Positions 30,866 to 38,200 of a stretch of DNA of 59,521 nt are shown piece by piece. Positions within the stretch are counted from its first letter, which is position 1; each line of letters opens with the position of its first letter. The notes under the pieces are model-generated. The model saw only the letters and a program-made list of their open reading frames with translations. It did not search any database and was not told where the DNA came from. The translations under genes and the position numbers were made by a program. This stretch comes from JACPFV01 sp038043245 (GTDB taxonomy: Bacteria > Pseudomonadota > Gammaproteobacteria > Nevskiales > Nevskiaceae): assembly GCA_038043245.1 (NCBI GenBank), contig JBBTCH010000019.1:1-59521 (forward strand). Direction: 5' to 3'.

Positions 30866-31884
30866 GCAGCTTTTTCCAGCTTCTGCTCCCATTTGCCGAC
30901 GGCGGCGAGGCCGTTCATCTTGGCCCGATGCAGGTAGGCACGCTGACCGGCGGCGAAGTTCTCCTTGCGTCCGCCCCAGGCTTTGAGTGCCGCAGCCTGC
31001 AAGGCACGGCCGTAAGAGAACGACAGCACCCACGGACCGCCGCCCATGCGGTTCATCTCATCGAGATGCGCGGTCGCGTCTTCGTCGGACTGGCCGCCGG
31101 ACAGGAAAGCGATGCCCGGCACCGCCGGCGGCACGCAACGCTTGAGCGTCGCCAGCGTCATCGCGGCAACGGTCTTGCGGTCAGCCTGCGTCTTGCACTT
31201 CTTGCCCGAGATCACCATGCCGGGCTTGAGCACGATGCCCTCGAGCGCGACGTTCTGATACTGCAACTGCAGGAAGGTCTGGGTCAGCATCCACTCGCTG
31301 ACGCGCTGGCATTCCTCGATGGTGTTGCTGCCGTCCATCAGGATCTCCGGCTCCACGATCGGCACGATGTCCTGTTCCTGGCATAGCGCGGCGTAGCGCG
31401 CCAGCGCATGCGAATTGGTGTGGATGGCGTTCCAGGCCGGCGCGCCATCGCCGATGGTGATGACCGCACGCCACTTGGCGAAACGCGCGCCGGCTTCGCG
31501 GTACTTGATCAGGCGCTCACGCAAGCCATCGAGACCTTCGGTGATGGTTTCCTCGGGGCCGCCGTTGGGCAAGGGCTTGGCGCCCTTGTCCACCTTGATG
31601 CCCGGGATGATTCCCTTCTTCGCCAGCGCCTGCGTGAACGGCGTGCCATCCGCGCATTTCTGGAACAGGGTTTCTTCGTAGAAGATCACGCCGCTGGTGA
31701 AGGCTTCATTACCCGGCGCGGTGAACAGCATCTCGCGATACGCGCGGCGGTTCTCCTCGGTGTTCTCGGTCTTGATGTTGTCGAAGCGCTTGCCGATGGT
31801 GGCGGTGGATTCGTCGGCGGCAAGGATGCCGCGGCCGGCGGCGACCATGCCGCGGGCGGTGTCGTTCAGCAGTTTCAGATTCAT
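30862..31884 (-). CDS. Class I fructose-bisphosphate aldolase
   Basis: Schiff-base aldolase of the eukaryote-like class I type, splitting fructose 1,6-bisphosphate. Characteristic motifs are GRGILAADESTATIGKRF near the N-terminus, LEGIVLKPGMV with the Schiff-base Lys, FLSGGQSDEDAT and LSFSYGRALQ. 340 residues. Unlike class II enzymes there is no zinc-binding His set. The ATG is only 23 bases after the 3' CCA end of tRNA-Ser, so no separate promoter can fit; its mRNA probably begins as a tRNA co-transcript. The site before the ATG is AGAGAGAG rather than a classical one. Confidence 0.95.
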   Translation of the reverse strand: MNLKLLNDTARGMVAAGRGILAADESTATIGKRFDNIKTENTEENRRAYREMLFTAPGNEAFTSGVIFYEETLFQKCADGTPFTQALAKKGIIPGIKVDKGAKPLPNGGPEETITEGLDGLRERLIKYREAGARFAKWRAVITIGDGAPAWNAIHTNSHALARYAALCQEQDIVPIVEPEILMDGSNTIEECQRVSEWMLTQTFLQLQYQNVALEGIVLKPGMVISGKKCKTQADRKTVAAMTLATLKRCVPPAVPGIAFLSGGQSDEDATAHLDEMNRMGGGPWVLSFSYGRALQAAALKAWGGRKENFAAGQRAYLHRAKMNGLAAVGKWEQKLEKAA

Positions 31885-31907
31885 TTATCTCTCTCTAGTT
31901 AAAAAAT

Positions 31908-31995
31908 TGGCGGAGAAGGAGGGATTCGAACCCCCGGACAGTTGCCCGTCTCCGGTTTTCAAGACCGGCGCATTAAACCACTCTGCCACTTCTCC
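31908..31995 (-). tRNA. tRNA-Ser (UGA anticodon)
   Basis: Full cloverleaf with a 7-bp acceptor stem (GGAGAAG/CTTCTCC), discriminator G and encoded CCA, a long class II variable arm (GAGACGGGCAACTGTCC) and the anticodon loop CTTGAAA with TGA. The T-loop is TTCGAAT. After CCA comes ATTTTTTAAC, then the fba start. Confidence 0.97.
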
Positions 31996-32007
31996 GTTTC
32001 AAGGCAA

Positions 32008-32013
32008 ATTATC
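32008..32013 (-). promoter_or_regulatory. Possible -10 element for tRNA-Ser (and fba)
   Basis: GATAAT on the minus strand lies 12 bases upstream of the tRNA-Ser 5' end. No good -35 hexamer stands 17 bases further up (TCGAAT is there). It falls just after the hairpin array and the CGAATCC remnant. Confidence 0.35.
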
Positions 32014-32035
32014 GTTCAAGTCTTGGCAGGATTCG

Positions 32036-32107
32036 ACGATTCCGCAGGAAGCGGAATCGGACGCATGAAATGCGCCCGCAGGGCGGACGCTATGGACAGC
32101 GTCCGTC
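32036..32107 (-). repeat. 72-bp hairpin array breaking a second tRNA-Ser copy
   Basis: Reading the minus strand, four short hairpins stand in a row: GGACGCT/AGCGTCC (6-base loop), GCCC/GGGC, GCAT/ATGC and CGATTCCGC/GCGGAATCG (loop TTCCT). The array begins right after GGGGGTT of a tRNA-Ser T-arm. It ends in ATCGT, followed by CGAATCC (32029-32035), the sequence that would continue the T-loop. A 74-bp array at 54605-54678 has the same layout and ends. Confidence 0.7.
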
Positions 32108-32174
32108 AACCCCCGGACGGTTGCCCGTCTCCGGTTTTCAAGACCGGCGCATTAAACCGCTCTGCCACCTCTCC
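32108..32174 (-). pseudogene. 3'-truncated second tRNA-Ser (UGA)
   Basis: The first 67 nucleotides of a tRNA-Ser, differing from the intact copy at only three positions, stop exactly between the two T-loop thymidines and the following C (positions 55/56). D-arm, anticodon TGA and long variable arm are complete, but the 3' T-stem strand and 3' acceptor strand are replaced by a hairpin array. It cannot fold into a mature tRNA. Its first 23 bases also encode the last residues and the stop codon of ugd. Confidence 0.85.
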
Positions 32175-33525
32175 GTTTCGCGGCGGATTTTAGCTGACGC
32201 ACCGGCGGCCGGCCGACCGGGAAATACTCAAAGCCCATTTCCCGCAACGCTTCAGGTTCGTACAGATTGCGGCCGTCGAAGATCACCGGCTGTTTCAGGC
32301 GTTTCTTCAGCGCGTCGAAGTCGGGGCTGCGGAACTCGCTCCATTCCGTGACCACGATCAGGCCATCGGCGCCATTCGTCGCTTCCAATGCGCTGCTGCA
32401 GACACGGAATCCCTTGGCGCTGGCGTACACGCGTCGCGCCTCGATGCCCGCCTCGGGGTCATAGGCTTGCACCTGTGCGCCCGCTTTCAGCAACGTGTCG
32501 ATCACCACGAGGCTCGCCGCCTCACGCATGTCGTCGGTGTTCGGCTTGAACGCCAGACCCCACAGCGCAAACGTGCGACCCTTGAGCTTGCCGCCGAAAT
32601 AATCCGTCACCTTCGCCACGAAACGGCTTTTCTGTCGCATGTTCACCGTGTCGACCGCCTGGATCAGCTCCGGCCGGTAGCCCGACTTGTGCGCGGTGCT
32701 CGCCAGCGCCTTGACGTCTTTGGGAAAGCACGAACCACCGTAGCCAACGCCGGGGTAGATGAACGAAAAACCGATGCGCGAATCGGAGCCGATGCCGACA
32801 CGTACCTGCTCAACATCGGCACCGACCTGCTCGGCGATGTTGGCGATCTCGTTCATCAGGCTGATCTTGGTCGCCAGCATGGTGTTGGCGGCGTACTTGG
32901 TCAGCTCGGCCGAGCGCACGCTCATCACCAACAGCTTGTCGTGGCTGCGGTTGAACGGCGCATACAACGCGCGCATCAACTTGAGCGGCTTCTCGCGGTC
33001 GGCACCGACGATCACGCGGTCCGGTTTCATGAAGTCCTCGACCGCCGCGCCCTCTTTGAGGAACTCGGGGTTGGATACGACATCGAAATCGCATTTCAGC
33101 TTGCGCTTCTTCAGCTGCTTGTCGATCTCGGCATGCACCGCATCCGCCGTGCCCACCGGCACGGTCGATTTGTCGGCGATGACCTTGTATTCAGTCAAAT
33201 GTGCGCCGATCGTGCGCGCCACCGCCAGCACGTAACGCAGGTCAGCCGAGCCATCTTCGCCCTGCGGCGTACCGACGGCGATGAACAGCACCTGCCCGTG
33301 CGCGATGCCCTCGGCGGCGTCGGTGGTGAAACGAATCCGCCCCGCCTGCACATTGCGTTTCACTAGCGGTTCCAGGCCCGGCTCGTGGATCGGGATCTCG
33401 CCACGCTTCAGCCGCGCGACCTTGGCGGCGTCGTTGTCCACGCACACCACCTGGTTGCCGCGCTCGGCGAAACAAGCGGCCGTGACCAGCCCGACGTAGC
33501 CGCTACCAAAAAGAGTGATGCGCAT
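32152..33525 (-). CDS. ugd: UDP-glucose 6-dehydrogenase
   Basis: Oxidises UDP-glucose to UDP-glucuronate for capsule, exopolysaccharide or lipid A sugar synthesis. Rossmann motif GSGYVG at residues 7-12, the catalytic Cys in GGSCFPKD, and FNPNTDD-like FKPNTDDMREA are all present. The 457-residue product is slightly long: the family core ends near FEYFPVGRPPV, and the final QLKSAAKRRGGRAV is an added basic tail whose last eight residues and TAA stop are read from the 5' end of a broken tRNA-Ser. No genes of a polysaccharide cluster are nearby. Confidence 0.95.
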   Translation of the reverse strand: MRITLFGSGYVGLVTAACFAERGNQVVCVDNDAAKVARLKRGEIPIHEPGLEPLVKRNVQAGRIRFTTDAAEGIAHGQVLFIAVGTPQGEDGSADLRYVLAVARTIGAHLTEYKVIADKSTVPVGTADAVHAEIDKQLKKRKLKCDFDVVSNPEFLKEGAAVEDFMKPDRVIVGADREKPLKLMRALYAPFNRSHDKLLVMSVRSAELTKYAANTMLATKISLMNEIANIAEQVGADVEQVRVGIGSDSRIGFSFIYPGVGYGGSCFPKDVKALASTAHKSGYRPELIQAVDTVNMRQKSRFVAKVTDYFGGKLKGRTFALWGLAFKPNTDDMREAASLVVIDTLLKAGAQVQAYDPEAGIEARRVYASAKGFRVCSSALEATNGADGLIVVTEWSEFRSPDFDALKKRLKQPVIFDGRNLYEPEALREMGFEYFPVGRPPVRQLKSAAKRRGGRAV

Positions 33526-33540
33526 GTAAGACCCGGGTTA

Positions 33541-33560
33541 GTGCGACAGAGGGATTCGAA
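33541..33560 (-). repeat. Direct repeat of the tRNA-Thr 3' end (attachment-site-like)
   Basis: On the minus strand TTCGAATCCCTCTGTCGCAC matches the T-arm-to-3'-end of tRNA-Thr (34615-34635) except for one missing base. The copy lies 1074 bases downstream of the tRNA 3' end in the same orientation, the geometry left by site-specific integration into a tRNA 3' end. The 92 bases to the toxin stop hold no gene. Confidence 0.6.
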
Positions 33561-33652
33561 TAGAAGACTTATCTATTTGAGAGGCACGGGGTCCATTTTC
33601 GTCTATTTCAACATGGGGGCGCCAGTTAGTGTCGTCGCCCCACAGTTCTCGA

Positions 33653-34093
33653 TCATTGTGGGGACAAATTGCGCGCAACGGCTTTCAGTGCCGCAAGATA
33701 GATTGCGTGCAGAATCCCGAGCTTTGGCGTCCTGCCAAACGGCCGCTGGGGCGCTGGCTCAAAGAATTCGGACGTGTAGGGCAATTCAAGCGTATTACGC
33801 AGGTTGAATTTCGTTGAATAACTCAGCCCGCTGGCCCTGAACGGGCCCCCATCGTCGCGTTCAATCAGAAACTCCCAAGCCAGCACCTGCCCCGGCCCGG
33901 TCTTGCGACTGGTGCCAGGAGCGACACGCACCATCGGTAGTTCGCTACCACTATCGTGATAACCCACCGCCATCACCAGCGCCGGGCGTGACTTGGGGGC
34001 GGGCTTAAGTCGGGAATCCTCTGGAAACCGACACCAGACCAGATCGCCCGGCTCCGGCAGAACAAACCGGGTCGGAGACGTCATGCGCGGCAC
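33653..34093 (-). CDS. PemK/MazF-like toxin
   Basis: The 146-residue product has a MazF/PemK-type start, PEPGDLVWCRFPED, followed by KSRPALVM and a VLAWEF strand, then a C-terminal helical extension not found in short MazF proteins. MazF-family toxins are sequence-specific mRNA endonucleases that block translation. The gene overlaps the upstream antitoxin-like gene by one base (TAGTG; GTG start at 34093, or ATG 34084). It sits in a small tRNA-Thr-flanked island. RNase activity is inference from the fold-level pattern. Confidence 0.7.
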   Translation of the reverse strand: MPRMTSPTRFVLPEPGDLVWCRFPEDSRLKPAPKSRPALVMAVGYHDSGSELPMVRVAPGTSRKTGPGQVLAWEFLIERDDGGPFRASGLSYSTKFNLRNTLELPYTSEFFEPAPQRPFGRTPKLGILHAIYLAALKAVARNLSPQ

Positions 34094-34398
34094 TAAAGCA
34101 GGCTCTTGGTGACCCTCATGTATCCCTGCGGAACGATCCGCTTGATAGCCGATAATTGCTTTTGACTCAGCGATCCGTCGTCTTGTTCGTAGGCAGGCAG
34201 TTGCTCTTGAGCCATCTTCGCCAGTGCGACATGCAGCACCTGGGTTTCCGACATGCCCAAGCGCTTCGCCAGCGTATCGGCGGTTCGGCGCGTAACGCCA
34301 AAAGCTGTGTCACGATCACGGAAACGGAACAGCAGGGCATCCTTCTTTGGTGCAGCCCCGCGCTGTTGCGGGACACGATTTGAGCTATGAGCTGGCAT
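34093..34398 (-). CDS. Putative antitoxin of the PemK-like pair
   Basis: A 101-residue protein from ATG 34398 (MPAHSSNRV), chosen because GAGGG stands eight bases upstream; the open frame further up lies in repeat sequence. The segment AFGVTRRTADTLAKRLGMSE reads like a ribbon-helix-helix DNA-binding unit (strand, helix, turn, helix). It is followed by an acidic QDDG stretch and a basic C-terminus that would contact the toxin. A perfect 19-bp palindrome overlaps its promoter. I do not recognise the exact family. Confidence 0.65.
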   Translation of the reverse strand: MPAHSSNRVPQQRGAAPKKDALLFRFRDRDTAFGVTRRTADTLAKRLGMSETQVLHVALAKMAQEQLPAYEQDDGSLSQKQLSAIKRIVPQGYMRVTKSLL

Positions 34399-34413
34399 GC
34401 AAGTAACCCTCAT

Positions 34414-34432
34414 GGATATACTCAGTATATCC
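34414..34432. promoter_or_regulatory. Palindromic operator overlapping the antitoxin promoter
   Basis: GGATATACTCAGTATATCC is a perfect 9-bp inverted repeat with one central base. On the minus strand it contains TATACT (34424-34429) as -10, placing the transcript start near 34417 and the antitoxin ATG about 19 bases on. Toxin-antitoxin operons are usually repressed by their own antitoxin at such sites; that role is inferred here. Confidence 0.65.
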
Positions 34433-34485
34433 TCAAACATACATGAATTTTTGGGCAGGTCACTAGGGAAGACCTGATTAATTCC

Positions 34486-34516
34486 CGTTCGTGGTGAGCT
34501 GGCCGAACCATGAACG
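34486..34516. repeat. Palindromic repeat, CGTTCGTGGTGAG family
   Basis: Half-symmetrical CGTTCGTGGTGAG...GAACCATGAACG, a degenerate copy of the REP-like element found as TTCGTGGTGAGCCTGTCGAA elsewhere in the window. It lies between the antitoxin gene and tRNA-Thr. Confidence 0.6.
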
Positions 34517-34549
34517 AAAAAAAGATACGGCACTTCAGCAGCACGGCCA

Positions 34550-34579
34550 TTCACCCTTCGACATGCTCAGGGCGAACAG
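34550..34579. repeat. Palindromic repeat, CTTCGACAAGCTCAGG family
   Basis: TTCACCCTTCGACATGCTCA and the following GGGCGAAC form one unit of the REP-like family present at least nine times between 34 and 47.5 kb. No gene lies between 34399 and 34612; the stretch holds the operator, this unit and the one at 34486. Confidence 0.65.
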
Positions 34580-34612
34580 CCAATTGTTCTGAAGCCCCCT
34601 AGAACAACCGGT

Positions 34613-34688
34613 TGGTGCCGACAGAGGGATTCGAACCCCCGACCTACGCATTACGAATGCGCCGCTCTACCAACTGAGCTATGTCGGC
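34613..34688 (-). tRNA. tRNA-Thr (CGU anticodon)
   Basis: 76-nt cloverleaf with acceptor stem GCCGACA/TGTCGGC, discriminator A, encoded CCA, D-arm AGCTCAGTTGGTAGAGC, anticodon loop TTCGTAA (CGT) and T-loop TTCGAAT. It marks one edge of the toxin-antitoxin island; a copy of its 3' end is at 33541-33560. Confidence 0.97.
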
Positions 34689-34712
34689 CAAAGCCAGAGT
34701 TTTGGGGGCGCG

Positions 34713-34740
34713 ATTATAGCGGGCCAGCGCCCGCGTAAAA
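34713..34740 (-). promoter_or_regulatory. tRNA-Thr promoter with a hairpin in its spacer
   Basis: On the minus strand TTTTAC (34735-34740) and TATAAT (34713-34718) are 16 bases apart. The spacer itself is a perfect hairpin, GCGGGC-GCTG-GCCCGC (34719-34734), placed right after the pilE stop. The same bases could serve as the pilus operon's transcript end and as promoter spacer. Confidence 0.6.
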
Positions 34741-35196
34741 CTATTTACGCCAGCACTCCGTTACGGTGGCGGTGTTATTGACGATGCCCCGCACGCCACT
34801 GGCAGTCAAAGTCAGATCGCCGCACTTGTCACTGGTCATGCTGCCGGTGCGCACCGCCCGCAAGGCGTAATCGTTCACCGCGACGGTAAAGATGCGCAGG
34901 TTGTAATACGCCGTGCCGCCATCGGTAGGAACGGCCTGGGCGAACATCCCCGGCACATCGTCGGCAACGCAAGTACCCACCGTACCGCCGCTATCGGAAC
35001 CGCAGTAAGTGCCGTTGTTGGCGTTGAAACGCTCCATCGCCTGAGCCAAACCCACCAGCGCCAACTGTGCGTCCGAACGTTTCGATCTGGCGATGTACTC
35101 CTTGTACGACGGAATCGCGATGGTAGCCAGGATGCCGATGATGGCGACCGTGATCATCAACTCGACCAGCGTGAATCCCTGATTTTTTCCGCGCAT
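34741..35196 (-). CDS. pilE: Type IV pilus minor pilin PilE
   Basis: The 151-residue prepilin starts at ATG 35196 (MRGKNQG^FTLVELM), with AGAGGCG upstream as ribosome binding site; a TTG further up (35217) would overlap the pilY1 stop. The 7-residue leader, Glu at +5 and a hydrophobic N-terminal helix (ITVAIIGILATIAIPSY) mark it as a class III signal substrate of PilD. The C-terminal part with two cysteines (CGDLTLTASG and TVTECWRK) fits the minor pilin PilE of the pilY1-linked operon rather than a major pilin. Confidence 0.9.
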   Translation of the reverse strand: MRGKNQGFTLVELMITVAIIGILATIAIPSYKEYIARSKRSDAQLALVGLAQAMERFNANNGTYCGSDSGGTVGTCVADDVPGMFAQAVPTDGGTAYYNLRIFTVAVNDYALRAVRTGSMTSDKCGDLTLTASGVRGIVNNTATVTECWRK

Positions 35197-35213
35197 GATC
35201 GCCTCTTTTTTTA

Positions 35214-38200
35214 TCAATCCGATCGTTTCAGCCAGTGTACCTTGTTGACTGTATTACTGAACTGCGCGGGGTTGCACTCAGAGCCGATGCAGACCAGGCC
35301 ACCGCCGAAAGACGGGAAAATAAGCGCGGGGTCCGAAGGCAGCCCCTGCTGGGCGAGGACCACCGAGCGGTCGTCCCGGTCACAGGACGTCGTCGCGCAT
35401 TTGGCCGGATCGCTGGTGTTGCTGTAGTCCACGAACGGTGTGCCGTTGATCACGCTCAGCAAATAAAACCGTGACTGGCCGGGCACCACCGAACAGGCAC
35501 TACTGCTGATATTCGGCGTAAAGCTGGCGAAGAACGAATTACCGCCAATCGTCAGCGGCTCAGTGAAAATTTTCTCGCCTCTGAAAGTCCGGGTGACCGT
35601 CGTCACCCCATCCACGGTCGTCGAGTTCTTGGTTAACAACTTGATGTAAAACCCGGAAGCTGCGTCCAGCGAGGCTTGTGCCACCTCTGCCGTGCCAGTG
35701 CCGTCACCCACCGTGGTGCCCTCACCAATCACGTTGTCGGTAGCGTCGTATAACGTGCGGATGCCAGTGGGATTGGGGTCGGGCACTGTTCCAGACTCAA
35801 TAATGGATAACGGATTCACTGGTCCCTTCTGGAAATCCGGATCCTTCAACGCGTAGAAGCGATCCTCAATGGTCGTGTTGTTGGGGTTCTCGCGGTAGCC
35901 GGAACCAATGGCAATCGCCAGAAACCGTACCCCGTTCACTTCATTCAGCACCACGTCAGGTGAGGCAAAGAAGCGGCGCGCATTGGCTTCCGTGCGACTA
36001 GCCTCTGCCGTATCGGCGTCCGAGAGCATGGCGATGCGCGAACCGGTGGCCAGATTTGTGGCCGTATCTGCCGCCGCATGGCCCGCGTTCAGGATGATGC
36101 GGAAGATCTGACCGCCACTGTCGGCGACATAGATGCGGTCGGCAAGGCCGTCAGCGTCCAGATCCACCACCTTGGGCGAGGCCGGGATACTGAACTTCAT
36201 ACTGCTCAAGGTCAGGTCCGGCAGATCACCTGTAATACCGACATTGCTCGAAGCCCACCACAGCCGCTCGCCGGTATCGGCGTCGGCGATGTAGACCGCG
36301 CGACCTTGGTCGGCGCTGTCCTTCAGTTTGATAAAACTGTCCGCGTCAGGATCGTAGCCGCCGGTGAAAATGATCACGTCCTTGGTCGCGCCCTTGTACT
36401 TGATCTTGCGCACCACGGCGTCCGACCAGGTCTGGCCCAACTCGATGTAACTACCGCTGCCGCCGTAAATCGCCCAGCGCAGCTTGGGCGTGGCGCGGCG
36501 CGTGACATCGAGCGAGTAGTAATTGCGACCGCCGCGACGCATGCCGACATACAGGTGGATGAATTCCTCCACGCTGCTCGTGGTCTGCACGTTACCGTCG
36601 CTATTCAAGACCAGCAGATCGCTGTTCAGGTCCTTGTGCCGGCGGGTGATCGGGCCATCCAGCCCATAGGGCCGCCGTTTGTAGTCGCCAAGATTATTGC
36701 GGTAGCTGTACAGATTTTTCAGCAATTCCTTGGGCGTGAACGCGAAGATTTCCTCTCCGGTGGTGGTATCCACCGCGTGCAAAGCGCCCTCGTTGTCGCC
36801 GAAATAAACCGTGGAATCGGCGACGATACTGGGGGCCGTGCCGGTCTGTTTATAAGTGATTACCACCGGCTGCGAATGCAGGGGGTCGCCGATGCTCTGT
36901 CGTGCATCGGTGATGGAGCCGTCGAGATCCGTATCGTCCACGTCGATGCCGCGCGCCCAGTCGAGAATATCCGTAAGGTCTACATAGGGCGCGGTCGACG
37001 GCAGGCCGACCATGGCCTTGGTGATATTGCCGCTGTCGCCAGGGTCGGTGGTGTTGCTGCTGATAAGTTCATGTGCGTCGACGGAAACATCCACCGGGCT
37101 TACCGTAGCCGCCGGTGGTTTATCGGCACCGGTGTAGGTATAGGTCTCGCGAGTGTCAAAGGCGCCGGTCGTCGCATCGCCGAGTTCGGCAACCGCGCCA
37201 CCCAGAGAAACTTCGGAACCGTCCACCGCATCGCTCCAGACGCTTTTTGCCGTGGACTTGAAAAAACCGGTAGCGACGTCCACCGCTTCCAGATTGTTGG
37301 CGTCCGCGATCTTGGTCACGCCGCTGAACTGCTTCAAGGTGTATTTCTTGATGTTGCCATCCCATTTCACCTCAGCGACCGGCTTGAACAGGGCGAAGTA
37401 GAGCTCGTCGCGGTTGGTCAGGCGGTTGAAGGTGTTCACGGTCACCGCAGGCGCTGCGAACGTGGTGTCGATGTCCAGCACGACGTCCAGAATCTGGTCG
37501 AGCGCGCTTTCGATCTCGCTCTGACTGGTCGCACTGAAATACTGGCCCTTGCCGACCTTGGCGGTATTCAGCAATAAGGCCGTGTGCTCATCGTTCGGCC
37601 TGGCCTTGTAAACATCGATGACATGAGTGTTGATTTTTCTGCCACCGATGCCCACCTTCTGCAGAAAACGTGCCCATTCATCCAGATTGGCGAGGGTGCA
37701 GGTGCCGCCAGAACAAGGAAATGAGCCGGTCGTCGGCGTCACTACACTGGTCGCTACATTGCCCGTGACCTGAAAGCGATTGCCGCCATTAGGGCAGACG
37801 CCGGTAGTCGTTGTCGGGCTTGTGCAAGCGGTGCAACCGCCATTGAAGTCGGTGCAGTCGTTCTTAGGATCGGAACCGGCTATCGGGGAGGTGTAGTCCG
37901 AAATGCTGCAGCTGCCGGAATTGGCGTAGCAAGAAAAAGTGTTGCCGAGAGGAGGATCGGAGATTGTCTGCGGAGCCGAGTCATTGGTGACCAATGTCCG
38001 CACCGATTTAGTACCGGTGGCCGTGTAGGTCTTGCTGCCGCTGCCGCCCGGTGAAGCCGAGCAATTGCCACCCTGGGAAGCAAGGAGAGGCACCGCGCAG
38101 TTCGACCATGAGGTTGTCACCGTGGTCGTCTGTCCGCTGGCCGGACTGTTAGACGTGATCGTGGTTGTCTGTTCCGGACAGGATGTCGCATACGGAAGGG

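Noticed and set aside
30074..31033. Longer SDR starting inside fba
   Set aside because: The extra N-terminal residues are a shadow of fba; the GTG at 30865 gives the normal Rossmann motif position.
33575..33625. Possible end of an IS21-like insertion sequence (GTTGAAATAGACGAAAATGG)
   Set aside because: The motif looks vaguely like an insertion sequence end, but no transposase, partner end or target duplication is seen.
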